Assembly (NCBI GenBank): GCA_003008705.1
Contig: PDUO01000023.1
Location: 597,312-661,311, forward strand
Direction: 5' to 3'
Source of the DNA: Pezicula radicicola
Taxonomy: Eukaryota; Ascomycota; Leotiomycetes; Helotiales; Dermateaceae
Length of the DNA stretch: 64,000 bases
Shown here: positions 11,279 to 22,982 of the stretch, in pieces
Layout: each line of letters starts with the position of its first letter
Numbering within the stretch: position 1 is the stretch's first letter
The notes under the pieces: generated by a model
The model's database searches: none
Seen by the model: only the letters and a program-made list of their open reading frames with translations
Told to the model about the DNA's origin: nothing
Program-made: the position numbers and the translations under genes

Positions 11279-12207
11279 TGGCTTCGTCATTCATAACTTG
11301 GATCCATGTTTTTGGGAAACTCATCTCATAAGATGGGTTTTGCGGAAAACACTTTGTTGAATGGGGAGACTCTTCAGGGAATGGTCACATACCGTCGCTT
11401 AGCTGATGCACTCATTTGATTAGCTGGGCCTGACCTCATATTTCGAACTTCGAATAACAACACTCTTTCTAGTACAAGTTAGCAATATTACACTCTTTTT
11501 GCTATGGACTATAAGCGATCACGTTATCTGTGATTTAAGGTAATAATATACTTTAATATAGATGCTGTTAAAGGATTAGTTACACAAAGAGAAAGACGAC
11601 AACCCAGTAACTTCTCGAAGGAAAAACACAATCACCATAGTACTACGCAATGTAACAGTAGCAAAAGCCGAGAAAGGACAGGTACTCATGTGTTCTATTA
11701 ATCGGCTCGTATAAGGACGCACCATCAGATAAAACCCATACAACATTTATCTCTTGCACATACGACTCAAGGCAGTGTTTACATTTCTTACAATAAAATC
11801 GTCGCCCATGATCGTTGAATACTTTAGTCATACAAGCCAAGCCTTCCCACCAAATCTCTGACTCCAAATAAATGCTAATGGCGGCGTTGCGAATACCGAA
11901 GACCAAGCCAGACAAACAAAAGCTACTTTCTTTGCAAAAATTGCAGCAGAGAAAGCCAGCTCCGGCGAAAATTATGAGAGAAAAGAGCAAACGATCCAAG
12001 CCAAGCCCATCTATCTATGCAACGCTGATGCCCTTTTTGTAGGGCTAAATAACCATACAACAGAAAGAAGAGAAGGGAAAAAAATGCTCGGCACTCTCCA
12101 TAGAATTGCCGGGTTGAATAGGTATCCACATAGCAATGTATAGAGCACTCGTACAGCCAGAACATCCAGGTCCGGTTACTTTTCCAGACAGCTGGGAAGA
12201 GAATCGC
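11279..12207. other. Convergent intergenic region, no gene seen
   Basis: This lies between the 3' ends of the NmrA-like pseudogene (plus) and the mannosyltransferase (minus). The minus-strand reading frames in 11643-12165 have no domain character, and I treat them as 3' UTR or spacer. Confidence 0.45.
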
Positions 12208-13691
12208 TTAGATACGGATCGTCTTCCCTGTGATCTTAAACCACAGTTTGGCCACCAAATCCTCCTTGAATCTCTCCCACCAAGTACGATTAAGGAAGTT
12301 GCTTAATTCGCGGTAATTGTACATCTCACCCCAGCAATCACGCCCCCACTCACAACCAGCCATGTTGACGAGAAAATCTCGTTCTTTCTCGTCATAATGG
12401 ATCATTGTGTTATTCCCATTGTCGTTGCACGCTCCTGGCGGGAAGCTGTTGATTTTTCGCTGAGGGATGAAAGCTGTATGTGGTCTGATCCATGGCTGGT
12501 TGATATACAAAAATTCAAGTGCGTCTTGTTCTTTGTGTTCCCATTCCATGTGCTTTTGTTCATAGCCTACAGGATCCCACCACACATCGAGGAGGCGATC
12601 AGTCCACGCACTGCGGCGGATGAAGAAGGAACCCAGATTGAAACCGGAACAATCTTGTGGGACGACTAAGTTTATGGATTCAGCCTTTCCGTCCCCAACC
12701 ACACTGCGGGACAATGGATCGAGGTATTCATTGGTGAATGGGTGGGTGATGTTAAGAGGGTTGTACTCGTTAATGTCGCGGTACGTGTTTGCTGCGAGAT
12801 TGTTGAAGATGTGAGATTGAAGAGAGTAGGTTGGCTCCATTATAAAAGTATTGAGATCCAACCACCAGAACCTAGAGATAAGATTAGCAAGTAGGTAGAG
12901 GTAACATAGAAAAGTAATAAACTTTACCATTCAGCATCAGGATATTTCCGTAAACAGTTCCGAATTGTGTCCACCTTCTCCCAGCTCTCTCTCCATTCGT
13001 GGGCGTATCTCTTCTTAGTGCTCATGTCGACGATTTCCAGATCGTATCCCCATGTGTTCGCATACTTCCGCTTGTTGCGCACACTGTCACGCTCAATAGC
13101 CCACTCCCTCGGACCCTTCCATTCCATTACACCACCACCTTGATTCGCCGCCAGTATTATAACATGCTTTTTACCACCTCCCAGTAGCGGAGCTCTGCGC
13201 CACCAGTAATGCAAAGCTAATCCGGCGTCAGCGAGACCCCATTCGGCGACAGAGGGAAACTGACGTGTCGAGTAGAAAATTATTGCCACAACAAAGAATG
13301 AAATGAGGGCGATAACACGCTTCCGTAAGAACGAACTTCGACCCATACGACTCCTAAACCATCCCTTAACACCAGTTCCAGCTTGCCACGGCCGTTGAGA
13401 GGCATGCCGTCCACGGCCAAGCTTCTCCTTCTCCGCATAACTCCTGTGATCCCCACCCAAGTTGAAATGTGGCAGGCTATTCGATATCTTTCGGTAATGC
13501 CGATTGAAGAAGCCGTTGTTCTGCGTTTTGAACGATGGGTATCCGTTCACCCCTTCGCTCTTCGCCCTCGCAGACTCCCAAGTAACCGAATTTGATCCAT
13601 TGGCGCCGCTGAAATTGCCGTATGGGCTGTTCAGACCTGGACTTGACCATCCACCGCCCGGCCTGGGAGAGGGACTCCGCGACAGAGACAT
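12208..13691 (-). CDS. Golgi alpha-1,6-mannosyltransferase, Mnn10/Mnn11 type (GT34)
   Basis: Two exons, 13691-12928 and 12871-12208, with intron GTAAAG..CTCTAG; 475 residues. The open frame reaches 13940 but only from a GTG codon, and no upstream ATG or clear upstream exon is present, so I start at the ATG at 13691 (MSLSRSPSPRPGGG). It is a type II membrane protein: a basic Ser-rich cytosolic tail, one membrane anchor near residues 125-142 (VIALISFFVVAIIFY), then the GT34 catalytic domain. That domain begins at KKHVIILAANQGGG and carries WWLDLNTFIM at the DxD-like sugar-nucleotide site, across the splice junction. The family extends the mannan backbone with GDP-mannose as donor. The C-terminal motifs QDALEFLY and FLVNMAGCEWGRDC fit the family. 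Confidence 0.88.
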
Positions 13692-16691
13692 GGCCTCGTT
13701 GGGCGTCCCTGGAATGGTTGGGAGCCTCTCAGTTGACGACGAAAGATATCCGGAAGGGGTTTCGTCCGTCGCACTAGAGGCCGCCTTGGGTGGTTCGACG
13801 ACAATACTCGGTGGTAAGTGATTCGCAGATGAGGATTTACGTCTTCGATGACTAGAAAATGATGCGCCGAGAGACGAGGAGGAGGTGTTGGGATTTAGTG
13901 AGGAAGCCAGGACGATTGATTTCAGGAGACCAGAAGGCACGAGTAGTGACTCTGGAATTCAAAATTTAGTGTTAAGTACTAGCACCGCCTCTATACTCGC
14001 CCTCTCTTCGTGTCAAGTTTGGAACAACGTCCCCGGATTCGACAGCCTTCCTCGAAGCTGTTATGGTGTAGGTGGCTCCAAAAATATCGCGAATCACCGT
14101 GGATTGGTCGCTTGGCAAAAAGGTCAGAACCTCGTATCTAGGATAAGGCGCTGGAATTTCAGTGGCTGAGTAAGATGTCGAAACGCTTCAAGCACGGCGA
14201 CGATGGAATTGAAGAACTGTCGAAGCTGGTGGTGAAGTGAAGGAGAGTGCAGAGGTTGTGGTAGAAGCAGCACAATGTAATTTGACGTTTTAATTTCAAA
14301 ATAATTTGATAACTTCTTGGATGAAATTGTACGGGGGTCCTAGCGCTAGAAAATGGGGCAGTCGTCTCTTTAGAAGTCACGATGTTTTCTTGAACGCTCC
14401 GAGTTTCAAAACTTCAGCTGATGAAGTACTCAACACTTATCAACCTATCTAATATTAATCCTTCTAGAGCCTTACTTCGTGAATCCTCGGGCTGTCGCCT
14501 TTGAGTCAAATTTAATAAAATGCAAGCTCTCCCCGCCTTGCATACTGTACACCAGTTCCCTTTCTTTCAAGGTCTCCACCAAATTCTAGCCTTGACATGT
14601 CTCGGGCACTTGCAGATTCATCCCATATTAATATGTTGTTATCTTTGCAATCTATTTCTTATCATTTCCCGCATGAACACTTCCGACGAATCCCAATCTC
14701 CTTAGCATCCCTCATCCCTCAACACTAGTCCTGTCGCTTGCAAATATCATTTTCCGACTTGTCGCTACTTGCCGAACAGCCTGCCATTCCTCGAGATGGC
14801 AGCCAGTCCCACCACGCTCAAATAACTTGCCGATTCTGAAGTACACACGAAGTATCTTTGCCGGGTAAAGGAATGGCACTAAGGTAAGGATATCACGAAA
14901 TCACAACAGACATATCCTAGAATATGGATGGCCTTGCGCCAAAACACTTGAACTCTTCAGTATCTCAGCATACCCAGCTGGACGAAGCAACGCGCTCTAT
15001 CCACTGTCGGTTGTAGGACTTTCCATTCCAACAAGAGACTAGTACCTGGCTCCTCTAGACTTCCTGCCATGAACACGAATGTACCTTCATGCCAGCTGCA
15101 TCACAAACTAAAAGAATCATGGCTATTGTTTCTCATCGCCGCTAGACTTGCTTGTCAAACAAATGAGCATTAAAAATCTTTGGCATCAACCCCAGCTGTA
15201 TACAACGGTCTTCTCGCTGCAATCACTAAGAAGTTACCCTCACTAACTGCTCATAAACTCGAGGTGGTAAAAGTATGTGATCCTGATGTCTATGGTACTG
15301 TAGTTGCCGAATTAGAACAGCCTCTTCCTTACTCGTATTGATCAAGATGGCCCTCCTGCAACTTGTATTGGTGAAATGGTTTATTATGTCGGTAAAACTC
15401 CACGAGAAATCTCTCGCCACAAACAGCCGGATTACAAGATCAACCGTCATACGTAAACGGCATTTTCTATGTAGCCTTTGTCACATGGCACCATTTTGAG
15501 CATTATCGTGGCTCTGTGTACCGTACGAGTAGTCGGTCAACTTTGGAATAAGGATCAAACGGAAACGATGAGTACGAAGTACCTAGGTTGATACTTACGT
15601 ACGTTGAAGGAAACCCTATGAAGCAAAAGATCTTCTGGATCTGCAGCGGTTACCTTAGTAAGAAGCCCGAGAAGCCAAACCCAACGGCGTCTCGGGAGTC
15701 TCCGTACTTGACTAGTGCCCAATAAGGTTAGTTAGGGGGCAGAATTACCTACGGAACAGGGGCGGTGAAACCTGGACGCCACAAACCTCACCCCTCGAAG
15801 ATCACGACTCACTCCTCTTTCATCATGTTTCTGTACAGCAGAAGGATGTATCTCCTGGGAATTATGTTCGAGATGCTATCTGCTTCTTCTTCTCCTTCCT
15901 CTCCTCATTGCTGGTCACTCTCTGCTCTGCTTGAGAGGCTCTCCAAGATTAATTGGCCATGGAGGCTTCTAAGCGCCGACCAATTGCGGTGGACCCTTTT
16001 GCTTTTGTGAGCGCCTATCCAGACATCTCTCAACGAGTCAACGTCTTGAATCTGGTCCAGCAGACGGTTCAGTACCTGAGCTGGCGACTGTGTGGTCGAA
16101 TGGAAGTGCCTGCTCTTAATTTTGGAACAGGCAAGTAGCTTCGAGACCTTGACCCAAGCATCTGGGTCTCAGTAGACTCTGATGGCCTCCATCTGACGGC
16201 CATCAGTCTTCTGCTTCGTTCATTTCTACTCCAAAACGTTTGATATTTTCGTAATCGTCGCAGAATTCACCGGCTTCTCTGTGTCCGGTTCACTGTCTTA
16301 CGTTCATTGTTATCATCTTCACTCTTTTTTTTTGTTATTGTATCAAGTGCCAATAGTCTATTGTCTTTCCTATTGTTGCAGGCCGAACGCACGAGAATTG
16401 CTGCCTTGCACACCACTTTTTCTTTATTGACTCACAGCAAAAGATGTCTTAGGGATCACTTTGGTACTTTCCTTGGAACGCGAGCCCTACACCTTCCTTC
16501 CTCGAAAAATCAATGAATCTACGACCTCCCCACAAACATAGCACCCAGTCACAACCACATATGTGAATAATATAGCTATATTCAACGAACTTATACAGAC
16601 GCTCTTCTAAGTGGCATCATCTTATCGTCCGAGACAGTGTTGAAGTGGCATCTTTACTCCCTTCGCCACTCTATACCCATTGTTCGCGGAC
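13692..16691. other. 3 kb divergent intergenic region
   Basis: Two divergent genes (mannosyltransferase and large glycoprotein) share this unusually long spacer. I see no domain-bearing frame on either strand. 16200-16690 is pyrimidine-rich and includes TATTGTTGCAG, a possible leader-intron acceptor for the gene starting at 16692. The 83 non-ATG codons upstream of the mannosyltransferase start (13692-13940) are open and may be part of its leader or of an undetected N-terminal extension. Confidence 0.4.
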
Positions 16692-19600
16692 ATGTCTACC
16701 ACGACATCCTTGGACAAGAGGCCTTCGACCCCTCCACATGGTCCCACTGCCAGTTCTGCGAACAACCCTTTTCATACACCTTTCGACGGAGACGACCATG
16801 AAGAATCAGAGGTAGAGGATGAGGATGAATGGTGGGAGAAGGATAATAGCAATCCATCCAGCCCAGCCACGAGAGAAGAGATTCCATCGTTGACACAATT
16901 CCCCAAACCTCCAGAGAATGACAGTTTCGGGATCACCACAAAGGATGCACGAAATCCAAGCACACATCGTGTAGATAAGAGATATTCAGTGCAGAAACTC
17001 TCACGCGAGAAGTCCAGAGGGAGACAGAAGAAACAGAACGCAAAAGCTGGCATTAAGGTTGTCACCACATTTACGCGTCATGAAGAACCTGCACCTGAAG
17101 CCCAGCCGCCAGCAATAACAAAAGAGACCTCTAGAACTGGGCCGCAGCTAGGCTGTTTTGTAGACTTGGCGGCTCTTCAAGCTCTGGGAGGTGGTGCTGA
17201 GCTGCCATTAGCTTTCTGGAAGTCAAAGAAGAACAAAGAAGCAGGAAAAACTGGCAAGTTCGAAACAGCTCCAACAAGGACATATGGAAATACCTTGGAG
17301 GGGCCCACTCATTCCCAAGGAGCGAGTCCGAACGATTCTATGCTGTCGCCCTTATCACCCGATGACCGTCCCATTGTGATTGGGATCTCTCTGTCGCCCA
17401 CTAAGGCAGCAGAGCATATCACAAGTCCGCAGACTGCAGCGTCTGAAACTTCTAAGATAGTACAGAGCTACCAACATCGCACTCCCATACCCGAAACACC
17501 TGCTATTGTCATCACTCCTGCACAGGAAAAGTCATATTGGTCACCGTCTACGACAGGAACGAATTCCGCCATTGATGGGCCTCGAGGAACGTCCAGCATT
17601 TATTCGTCTTCGCCCTTCAACGCCTTTGGCTTTTACACCGATAAGGATGCACCCCCTGTTCCTACAATGCCATCATCTATTTTGGATACTGAGCGGCAAA
17701 GGGTAGAAGCTCAGAAAAGCTATTTCTCGCCAGACACAGATGATGGGATGTCATCGAGGTGGCATAGTACATACACAAAGCCAAGACCCCGGGCAGACAC
17801 TACGGAATCTGCCGGTACAATGTTTGAAGAGGATGACAGTCCTGTTGCTACACGAAGACCAAGAGCTATATCCTACTCTGAAGTATCTAAGGCTGCCAAG
17901 CACACCAGTGCCAGTACGACTGCTACTCGACGGCGGTCAGGGTGGTGGAATTACATCACCACGCCATTTTTAACTCGATCAAATACATTTGCAGACAAGA
18001 ACCTCAACTCATATCAACCACCAACTGTTCCTGATCTCGTTCTTGCGGCTAAAAAAGCTCAGCAGGCAGCAACTGACGATAAGACATGGGAGAAGCAATT
18101 TTCACCGATGACCCCCGCGACATCCACTACGATCTCTTCAGATGCATGGTGGAATACAGTAGCTGGGGAACAGGCGAAAGGCCAGAAGAGCTCTCAACAA
18201 GATCCCGTGGTAAAAGAGACCAGACATAAAGTTCAAGAATCCAGTGGCACCTTACCTTTCGTATTGCCACATGTTGGAGACATAGCAAGCCCTTCAAAAG
18301 CGAGCATTGTTTCTGCAAGCACTGAAAGTCAGCAAGATAGTCCGGACCTACAACGAAACCAGCCATTCATGGCTCCCAATTCCCATTCCATCGACAGAGC
18401 GGTACCGATAATCTCCAATCCACCGAACAGAAGAAGTGCGCAGAGCAATAACCCTTTCGTACAACCTAATTTGATCACTATAAGTGGCCTTCCTGCGAGC
18501 TCAAATTCAGCTCCTAGAGTTATGGAACCCACTCAATCCACAGTTACCCAGGTTTCATCCCAACAGCGTCTCCCCAGCCCTCCTCCACCTCCATACTCGC
18601 CTGCTCCTGCTCATATCCCCAAATATCGAGCAGTCTTTCCCCCTGGACATGCAATGAACCTAGAGCAGCCCACCTCGCCAGGGCCTCTATCTCCTGGTCT
18701 CCAGAGGGTCATGGCTGCAGGAGGAAGCATTCCCTTGTCAGAAGTACCATTGACTCCCGCCGTCCGTCGACCGATTAATCTAAATTCAGGTTACCCTGAG
18801 CTCCCTCCAAGAAATACACCAGTTTTCGTCAGTCCCGACCTCTTTAGACAGCCTTCTAGCAAAGCTAGAAAGGCCGAGGCTAGGCGTCAAAGGTATGAGA
18901 AGGAGGATGCCGTAGCCCGTCGAGCGGGCGGGTGGTGGAGAGGCCGGGGATGTATTCCAAAAAGAGGTTGTTATGGTCGTACAGGTGCAGAAGGACGCAA
19001 GAGACGCAGGTGGTACTTCTGTCTGATCATCGGGTTTATTTCCATGATCATTCTCATCATTGTACTCGCGACGACACTACACCACAAGTCAAAGACAATT
19101 TCTGAGCAGTCCCAGTGGCTGAACCTTACGGGATTCCCACCTATACCTACAGGCCTTTCTACGGTGGCTGCCCCAGTAAACATTATTAGCAATACTGGCT
19201 GCACTTTCCCGTCAACAGTATGGAGCTGCGATTTGCCGAAGGAGCAACAAGCTTCTGTGGCACCAAATCAACCAGACCAGCCCAACTTCATATTACAAAT
19301 ACAATGGGACAACAGCAGCACTGCGAACGCTACCTTCGCCAATGTGACTGGTAATCCCACCTTGATTACACGCCGCAATGTTGGCAACCCAGCATCTGTT
19401 CGAAGCTTTATTAGGAGCTTGTTTCGGCGACAGATTCCTACATTTTCGCCCAGTCCAACGCCACCAACTTTTGCCGAGGAGTTCTTCCTAGGAAACACAA
19501 CCGATTCTGTGGCATCCACAGACAAAGCTGGAGAGCCAACTCCGTTTTACATTTCCTTCCTTTCGACAACAAATGCCACGGCTCTCGGTGGACAGCTCTC

Positions 19601-20309
19601 AAAGCGAGATACGTCAAACGATACTGATCCCTTTCCAAACGTTACTTCATTCATCCCAGCACCAAGCGTCAATAGCGATGGCACGGCAGCTCCTGCAAAT
19701 CTACTCCCGTTTCCTATCCAGCAACCGATACGGCTTTATGATCGTGGCCTTTCGACTGAACGCTACAGTTTCTACAACTACTTTGACCGCTCGATCTTCC
19801 TAAAGTCACTCACTCCTCTCAATGAAACAAATCTTGACAACGGCAATGTCCCTGATGATGAGAATGGAGGTGCAACAAAATCAGAAGCTTCTAAAAGATG
19901 TACGTGGGCTCAAACCAGATTTCTGATTGAGATTTGGACACGGATGAACACTACAGCTCGACTTAATAATGCTACGGCCTCCTCCGACATAGTATCCTCT
20001 TCCACAAACACCACATTCGACTTCGCTCAGCCTGGCTCTTTCCCTTATCCAATCACTATAACAATGGACCGTCATGGTGGCGATCCTTCTGTGAAGCTGT
20101 TGTACTGTTATGGAATGGACGACCGGGAAGAAATTGTAGCTTCTAGTGGACAAGTGCTGGCCGAAAATCGAGGGTTTGGAGGAACATTGATCAACCGAGC
20201 TCCTAGCGTTTTTGTGAATGTATCAGACCCTAGTTTAGGTGGGTTTGATGGAGGTACAGGAGGTTGCAGTTGTCAGTGGACAAACTTTGTGAAGGTCATT
20301 CGGGGTTAG
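16692..20309 (+). CDS. Large single-pass membrane glycoprotein, fungal-specific
   Basis: An intronless protein of 1205 residues; the open frame begins 12 nt earlier at TTG, so the ATG at 16692 is chosen. Residues 1-770 are a long, disordered, Ser/Thr/Pro-rich cytosolic part with a very acidic patch near residue 40 and a PPPPPYSP-type proline run near 635. A basic stretch (RKRRRW) precedes one membrane segment at about 773-797 (FCLIIGFISMIILIIVLATTL). About 400 residues follow outside the membrane, with many NxS/T sites and a few Cys, including CSCQW near the end. This gives a plasma-membrane type II-like layout with a glycosylated C-terminus. Comparable fungal proteins are often labelled 'glycoprotease family', but I see no protease motif. 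A sensor or scaffold role is only a guess. Confidence 0.8.
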   Translation: MSTTTSLDKRPSTPPHGPTASSANNPFHTPFDGDDHEESEVEDEDEWWEKDNSNPSSPATREEIPSLTQFPKPPENDSFGITTKDARNPSTHRVDKRYSVQKLSREKSRGRQKKQNAKAGIKVVTTFTRHEEPAPEAQPPAITKETSRTGPQLGCFVDLAALQALGGGAELPLAFWKSKKNKEAGKTGKFETAPTRTYGNTLEGPTHSQGASPNDSMLSPLSPDDRPIVIGISLSPTKAAEHITSPQTAASETSKIVQSYQHRTPIPETPAIVITPAQEKSYWSPSTTGTNSAIDGPRGTSSIYSSSPFNAFGFYTDKDAPPVPTMPSSILDTERQRVEAQKSYFSPDTDDGMSSRWHSTYTKPRPRADTTESAGTMFEEDDSPVATRRPRAISYSEVSKAAKHTSASTTATRRRSGWWNYITTPFLTRSNTFADKNLNSYQPPTVPDLVLAAKKAQQAATDDKTWEKQFSPMTPATSTTISSDAWWNTVAGEQAKGQKSSQQDPVVKETRHKVQESSGTLPFVLPHVGDIASPSKASIVSASTESQQDSPDLQRNQPFMAPNSHSIDRAVPIISNPPNRRSAQSNNPFVQPNLITISGLPASSNSAPRVMEPTQSTVTQVSSQQRLPSPPPPPYSPAPAHIPKYRAVFPPGHAMNLEQPTSPGPLSPGLQRVMAAGGSIPLSEVPLTPAVRRPINLNSGYPELPPRNTPVFVSPDLFRQPSSKARKAEARRQRYEKEDAVARRAGGWWRGRGCIPKRGCYGRTGAEGRKRRRWYFCLIIGFISMIILIIVLATTLHHKSKTISEQSQWLNLTGFPPIPTGLSTVAAPVNIISNTGCTFPSTVWSCDLPKEQQASVAPNQPDQPNFILQIQWDNSSTANATFANVTGNPTLITRRNVGNPASVRSFIRSLFRRQIPTFSPSPTPPTFAEEFFLGNTTDSVASTDKAGEPTPFYISFLSTTNATALGGQLSKRDTSNDTDPFPNVTSFIPAPSVNSDGTAAPANLLPFPIQQPIRLYDRGLSTERYSFYNYFDRSIFLKSLTPLNETNLDNGNVPDDENGGATKSEASKRCTWAQTRFLIEIWTRMNTTARLNNATASSDIVSSSTNTTFDFAQPGSFPYPITITMDRHGGDPSVKLLYCYGMDDREEIVASSGQVLAENRGFGGTLINRAPSVFVNVSDPSLGGFDGGTGGCSCQWTNFVKVIRG

Positions 20310-20656
20310 GCATCTTCGGGAGCATAAGAGGTAGGACTGGCATTGGATTGAGATTATATGAGTACTGTACATTATGAAGTATAGGCATTGCGTGGAGTTT
20401 ATCAGTTTGCACCTTCGGAAGAGGAGGTATAATCAAATCAGTATATAGGTATATAACAAAAATTAACAAAAGTTCATTATTGTTCACAGGTCATGCAGAC
20501 GAGTGAGCCGCTTAAACACACCCTATTTCTAGGTACCCCACGTATCGTCGGCCTTCGCTAAATCGACGTCATGAACTTTTTGTCTTCACCTGCTTTGATA
20601 TTGATATTTGCGAAGCTTGCCACACACCTACGTACAACCTTGGAATACCTCGTACC

Positions 20657-21472
20657 ATGCGCTCCTCAATATTAGGCCGAAACCAGCAGGTCCTCCGTGT
20701 CTGTGAGGCAGCATCAGCAGCAACACGGCGAAGCTTCAGCAGCGCAAGCACAAAAGGCAGGGGTTCTCAAATCAGGAGCTGTCAGATATGTGCAAAAAGA
20801 CTCTCTGCGCATACGCAACTACTGCCACCACAACGAAGATACCAATCACAAACCTCTGCCACCACCAACACCCAAAACGAGCTACCCATTACCTCGTCTA
20901 ACCTACCAAAAACCCATTATGACCTCTTCCCGCAGACCCTCCCAAAAGGCCCACCTCCAGCCGGGCCCTTCAAAATTGACATTCGCGCTCTCCGGAAAGA
21001 GTTCCTCCAGTTACAAGCAGTTGCACATCCGGATCGACATCCTCAAGAATTGAAGAATAGAGCGGAAGCTACGAGTGCATTGATTAACGAGGCGTATAAG
21101 ACATTGCAGAATCCGTTGTTGAGAGCGCAGTATTTATTGCGATTGAGGGGGGTTGATGTTGCGGGGGATGAGACTGCTAAGTTGGGGGGTGAGGATCAGG
21201 AGTTGTTGATGGAGGTTTTGGAGACGAGGGAGTTGATTGAGGAGGCGCAGAGTGAGGAGGAGTTGGAGGAGCTTAAGAGGACTAATGAGGGGAGGATTGC
21301 GGAGAGTGAAGCTGTGCTTGAGGAGGCTTTTAGGGAGGGTGCTCTTGGGGAAGATGGGAAGACAGGGTTGGAGACGGCGAGGAATGAGGCTGTTAGATTG
21401 AGGTATTGGGTTAATATAAGGGAAAGTATTGATGGGTGGGAGAAGGGGAAGCCGGTTGTGCTTGTTCACTAG
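20657..21472 (+). CDS. jac1: Mitochondrial J-protein co-chaperone Jac1/HscB
   Basis: A 271-residue single-exon protein starting at the ATG at 20657. The first 80 residues are basic and Ser/Arg-rich with few acids, as in a mitochondrial presequence. The J-domain lies at about 90-170 (THYDLFPQTL at its start) and has the HPD signature in QAVAHPDRHPQ, needed to stimulate the Hsp70 ATPase. NEAYKTLQNPLLRAQYLL follows, typical of the HscB branch. The C-terminal helical domain (about 190-265), which binds the Fe-S scaffold Isu1, is present and acidic. Role: handing the Isu1-bound cluster to mitochondrial Hsp70 (Ssq1 type). Four Cys occur near residue 42-50 in the leader region; I do not see a complete zinc site. 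Confidence 0.92.
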   Translation: MRSSILGRNQQVLRVCEAASAATRRSFSSASTKGRGSQIRSCQICAKRLSAHTQLLPPQRRYQSQTSATTNTQNELPITSSNLPKTHYDLFPQTLPKGPPPAGPFKIDIRALRKEFLQLQAVAHPDRHPQELKNRAEATSALINEAYKTLQNPLLRAQYLLRLRGVDVAGDETAKLGGEDQELLMEVLETRELIEEAQSEEELEELKRTNEGRIAESEAVLEEAFREGALGEDGKTGLETARNEAVRLRYWVNIRESIDGWEKGKPVVLVH

Positions 21473-22025
21473 ATTGGATGGAAATTAAAAGGTGTTGGAG
21501 GTTGGGGTTGTAATACTATTGTAGTATTAGGAAGACTTATGTCTTAGGCAGTATAGACTGTACTATAGTGATACCCCATACAACTCAAAATATATGTTCA
21601 GCTTTGCTCCTTTCTTCTCTTTAATGTAGAAGTTTAGCACTACATCCATCCGAGATACCTAACCCACTTCATTTGCTTGTTTTAGGGCCGCAAACTGGTG
21701 CTCGCCTTCTTCGAGCCCAGGAGCTATTTGACCCAATGCATAGCAACTCCTTAAGAAAAGCTAGTCAGCGGATCGGTAGTAGTTGGTTTCTCGTAGACAT
21801 CTTCAGCAGATTAATCACTTCCATCCTTCGACATAACTGTCCACCCATTATCGGTGTTAATACCCCCTGTCTCTGGAAGCCAGGGTTTTTGTACGTTAGA
21901 TCATTGGCAATCTTTTGGAACCCGTAAATGACCACCGGTATCCTTCTAGGACCATGGCCTCAAATTGCCTCTTCCGTGGTCTCTCATTCTTTGGATTGAA
22001 ATCCCATCTGGTCAAGCTCTTTGCC
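21473..22025. other. Convergent spacer with a stray C-terminus-like frame
   Basis: This lies between jac1 (plus) and the HTH gene (minus). In another minus-strand frame, 22095-21896 reads like a natural protein end (AKSLTRWDFNPKNERPRKRQ...GSKRLPMI). It may be the displaced C-terminus of the HTH gene after a frameshift, or a spliced exon that I cannot connect. Confidence 0.3.
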
Positions 22026-22607
22026 TCAAGACGCATACGGACTTCTGTAGCTTTGCCCATGATTTGCCAACAATGAACTTTCCTCAAGCAGCCTTGCCGC
22101 TTGAGACAGCCTCTCCCTCTCTTCTCTTTCCCTCTCCTCCTCTCTAAGTCTCCTTTCCTCCCTCGCAGCAGCCAATTCCCTATCAACCTCCGACCTCTTC
22201 ATTGGTGGCCCCCCTTTCCTGTGTTTCTGCTCCACAGTCTTAAATCTTTTATGCGGAATTTCATATCTCTTCAACAACCTACTAACCGTAGCCTGACAAG
22301 CCTTGATTCCGAATTCCTTCTCTAAATACTCTCCAATCTCGCGCTGATGCAAGTCTGGTTTACGAGATATCAGCTCACGCATGAGGGTTGCAGTGCGTTC
22401 TTCATCTTGGAATTTGGGCTATCGGCCTGGTGCTTTGCGCGGATCGATGCCAGTGGCAAGGAAGTTATTTAGACGGATCTTTATGCGGCGAATCGTTTGG
22501 TAGGTGGTGTTAAAAACGTCAGCGATAGCGTGGAGATCGGGGTGAGGTTTTGCGAGGAGAGCTGTCTCGATCGCTGCGACGGTTTGTTGGGGAAGAATAG
22601 GTGCCAT
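22026..22607 (-). pseudogene. Transposase-like tandem helix-turn-helix protein with in-frame TAG
   Basis: One reading frame, 22607-22026, is interrupted by a single TAG at 22419-22421. Upstream (MAPILPQQTVAAIE...) is an HTH segment, AIADVFNTTYQTIRRIKIRL; downstream, in the same frame, is a second winged HTH, DLHQREIGEYLEKEFGIKAC...TVSRLLKRY. A charged Arg/Glu helix follows. Paired HTHs of this style are the DNA-binding half of Tc1/IS630-like transposases, but no DDE catalytic domain follows, so this is a domesticated or truncated fragment. Replacing the TAG with Gln (CAG) would give one continuous protein of about 193 residues. An in-frame ATG at 22685 is possible too. It is divergent from the PP2C gene with 375 bp between starts. 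Confidence 0.6.
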
Positions 22608-22982
22608 CTTTGGATTCCTTCTTGCACGGACTACTACCGGTATAGCAAATGAAGTGAAGATATCCCTGTTAAGGCTATTATGCATACTAGAGAAAGGTGG
22701 AGGGATGGTGCGCGAGCCGAGAGCCGAGAGCCGCTTGCAGGGGTGGCGCAGGTGTCCGAACCAGAAGTGACGTTGGGGAGGTGGAATTTTGCAGCCTCAT
22801 TATTTCATACCCCAACAGACATTGGAATTAGAGAAGCAATCTATATCCTCATTTCTCACGACATACCTACAGGTTTTCAACAATGCTTCTTTCGTTATAA
22901 GACTTCTTTTCGCACTCTTCCGTTCTTTTAAAAACCCATATATATATCCCCTATTCAGCCTTGACAGCCTCGAATTACAAAT

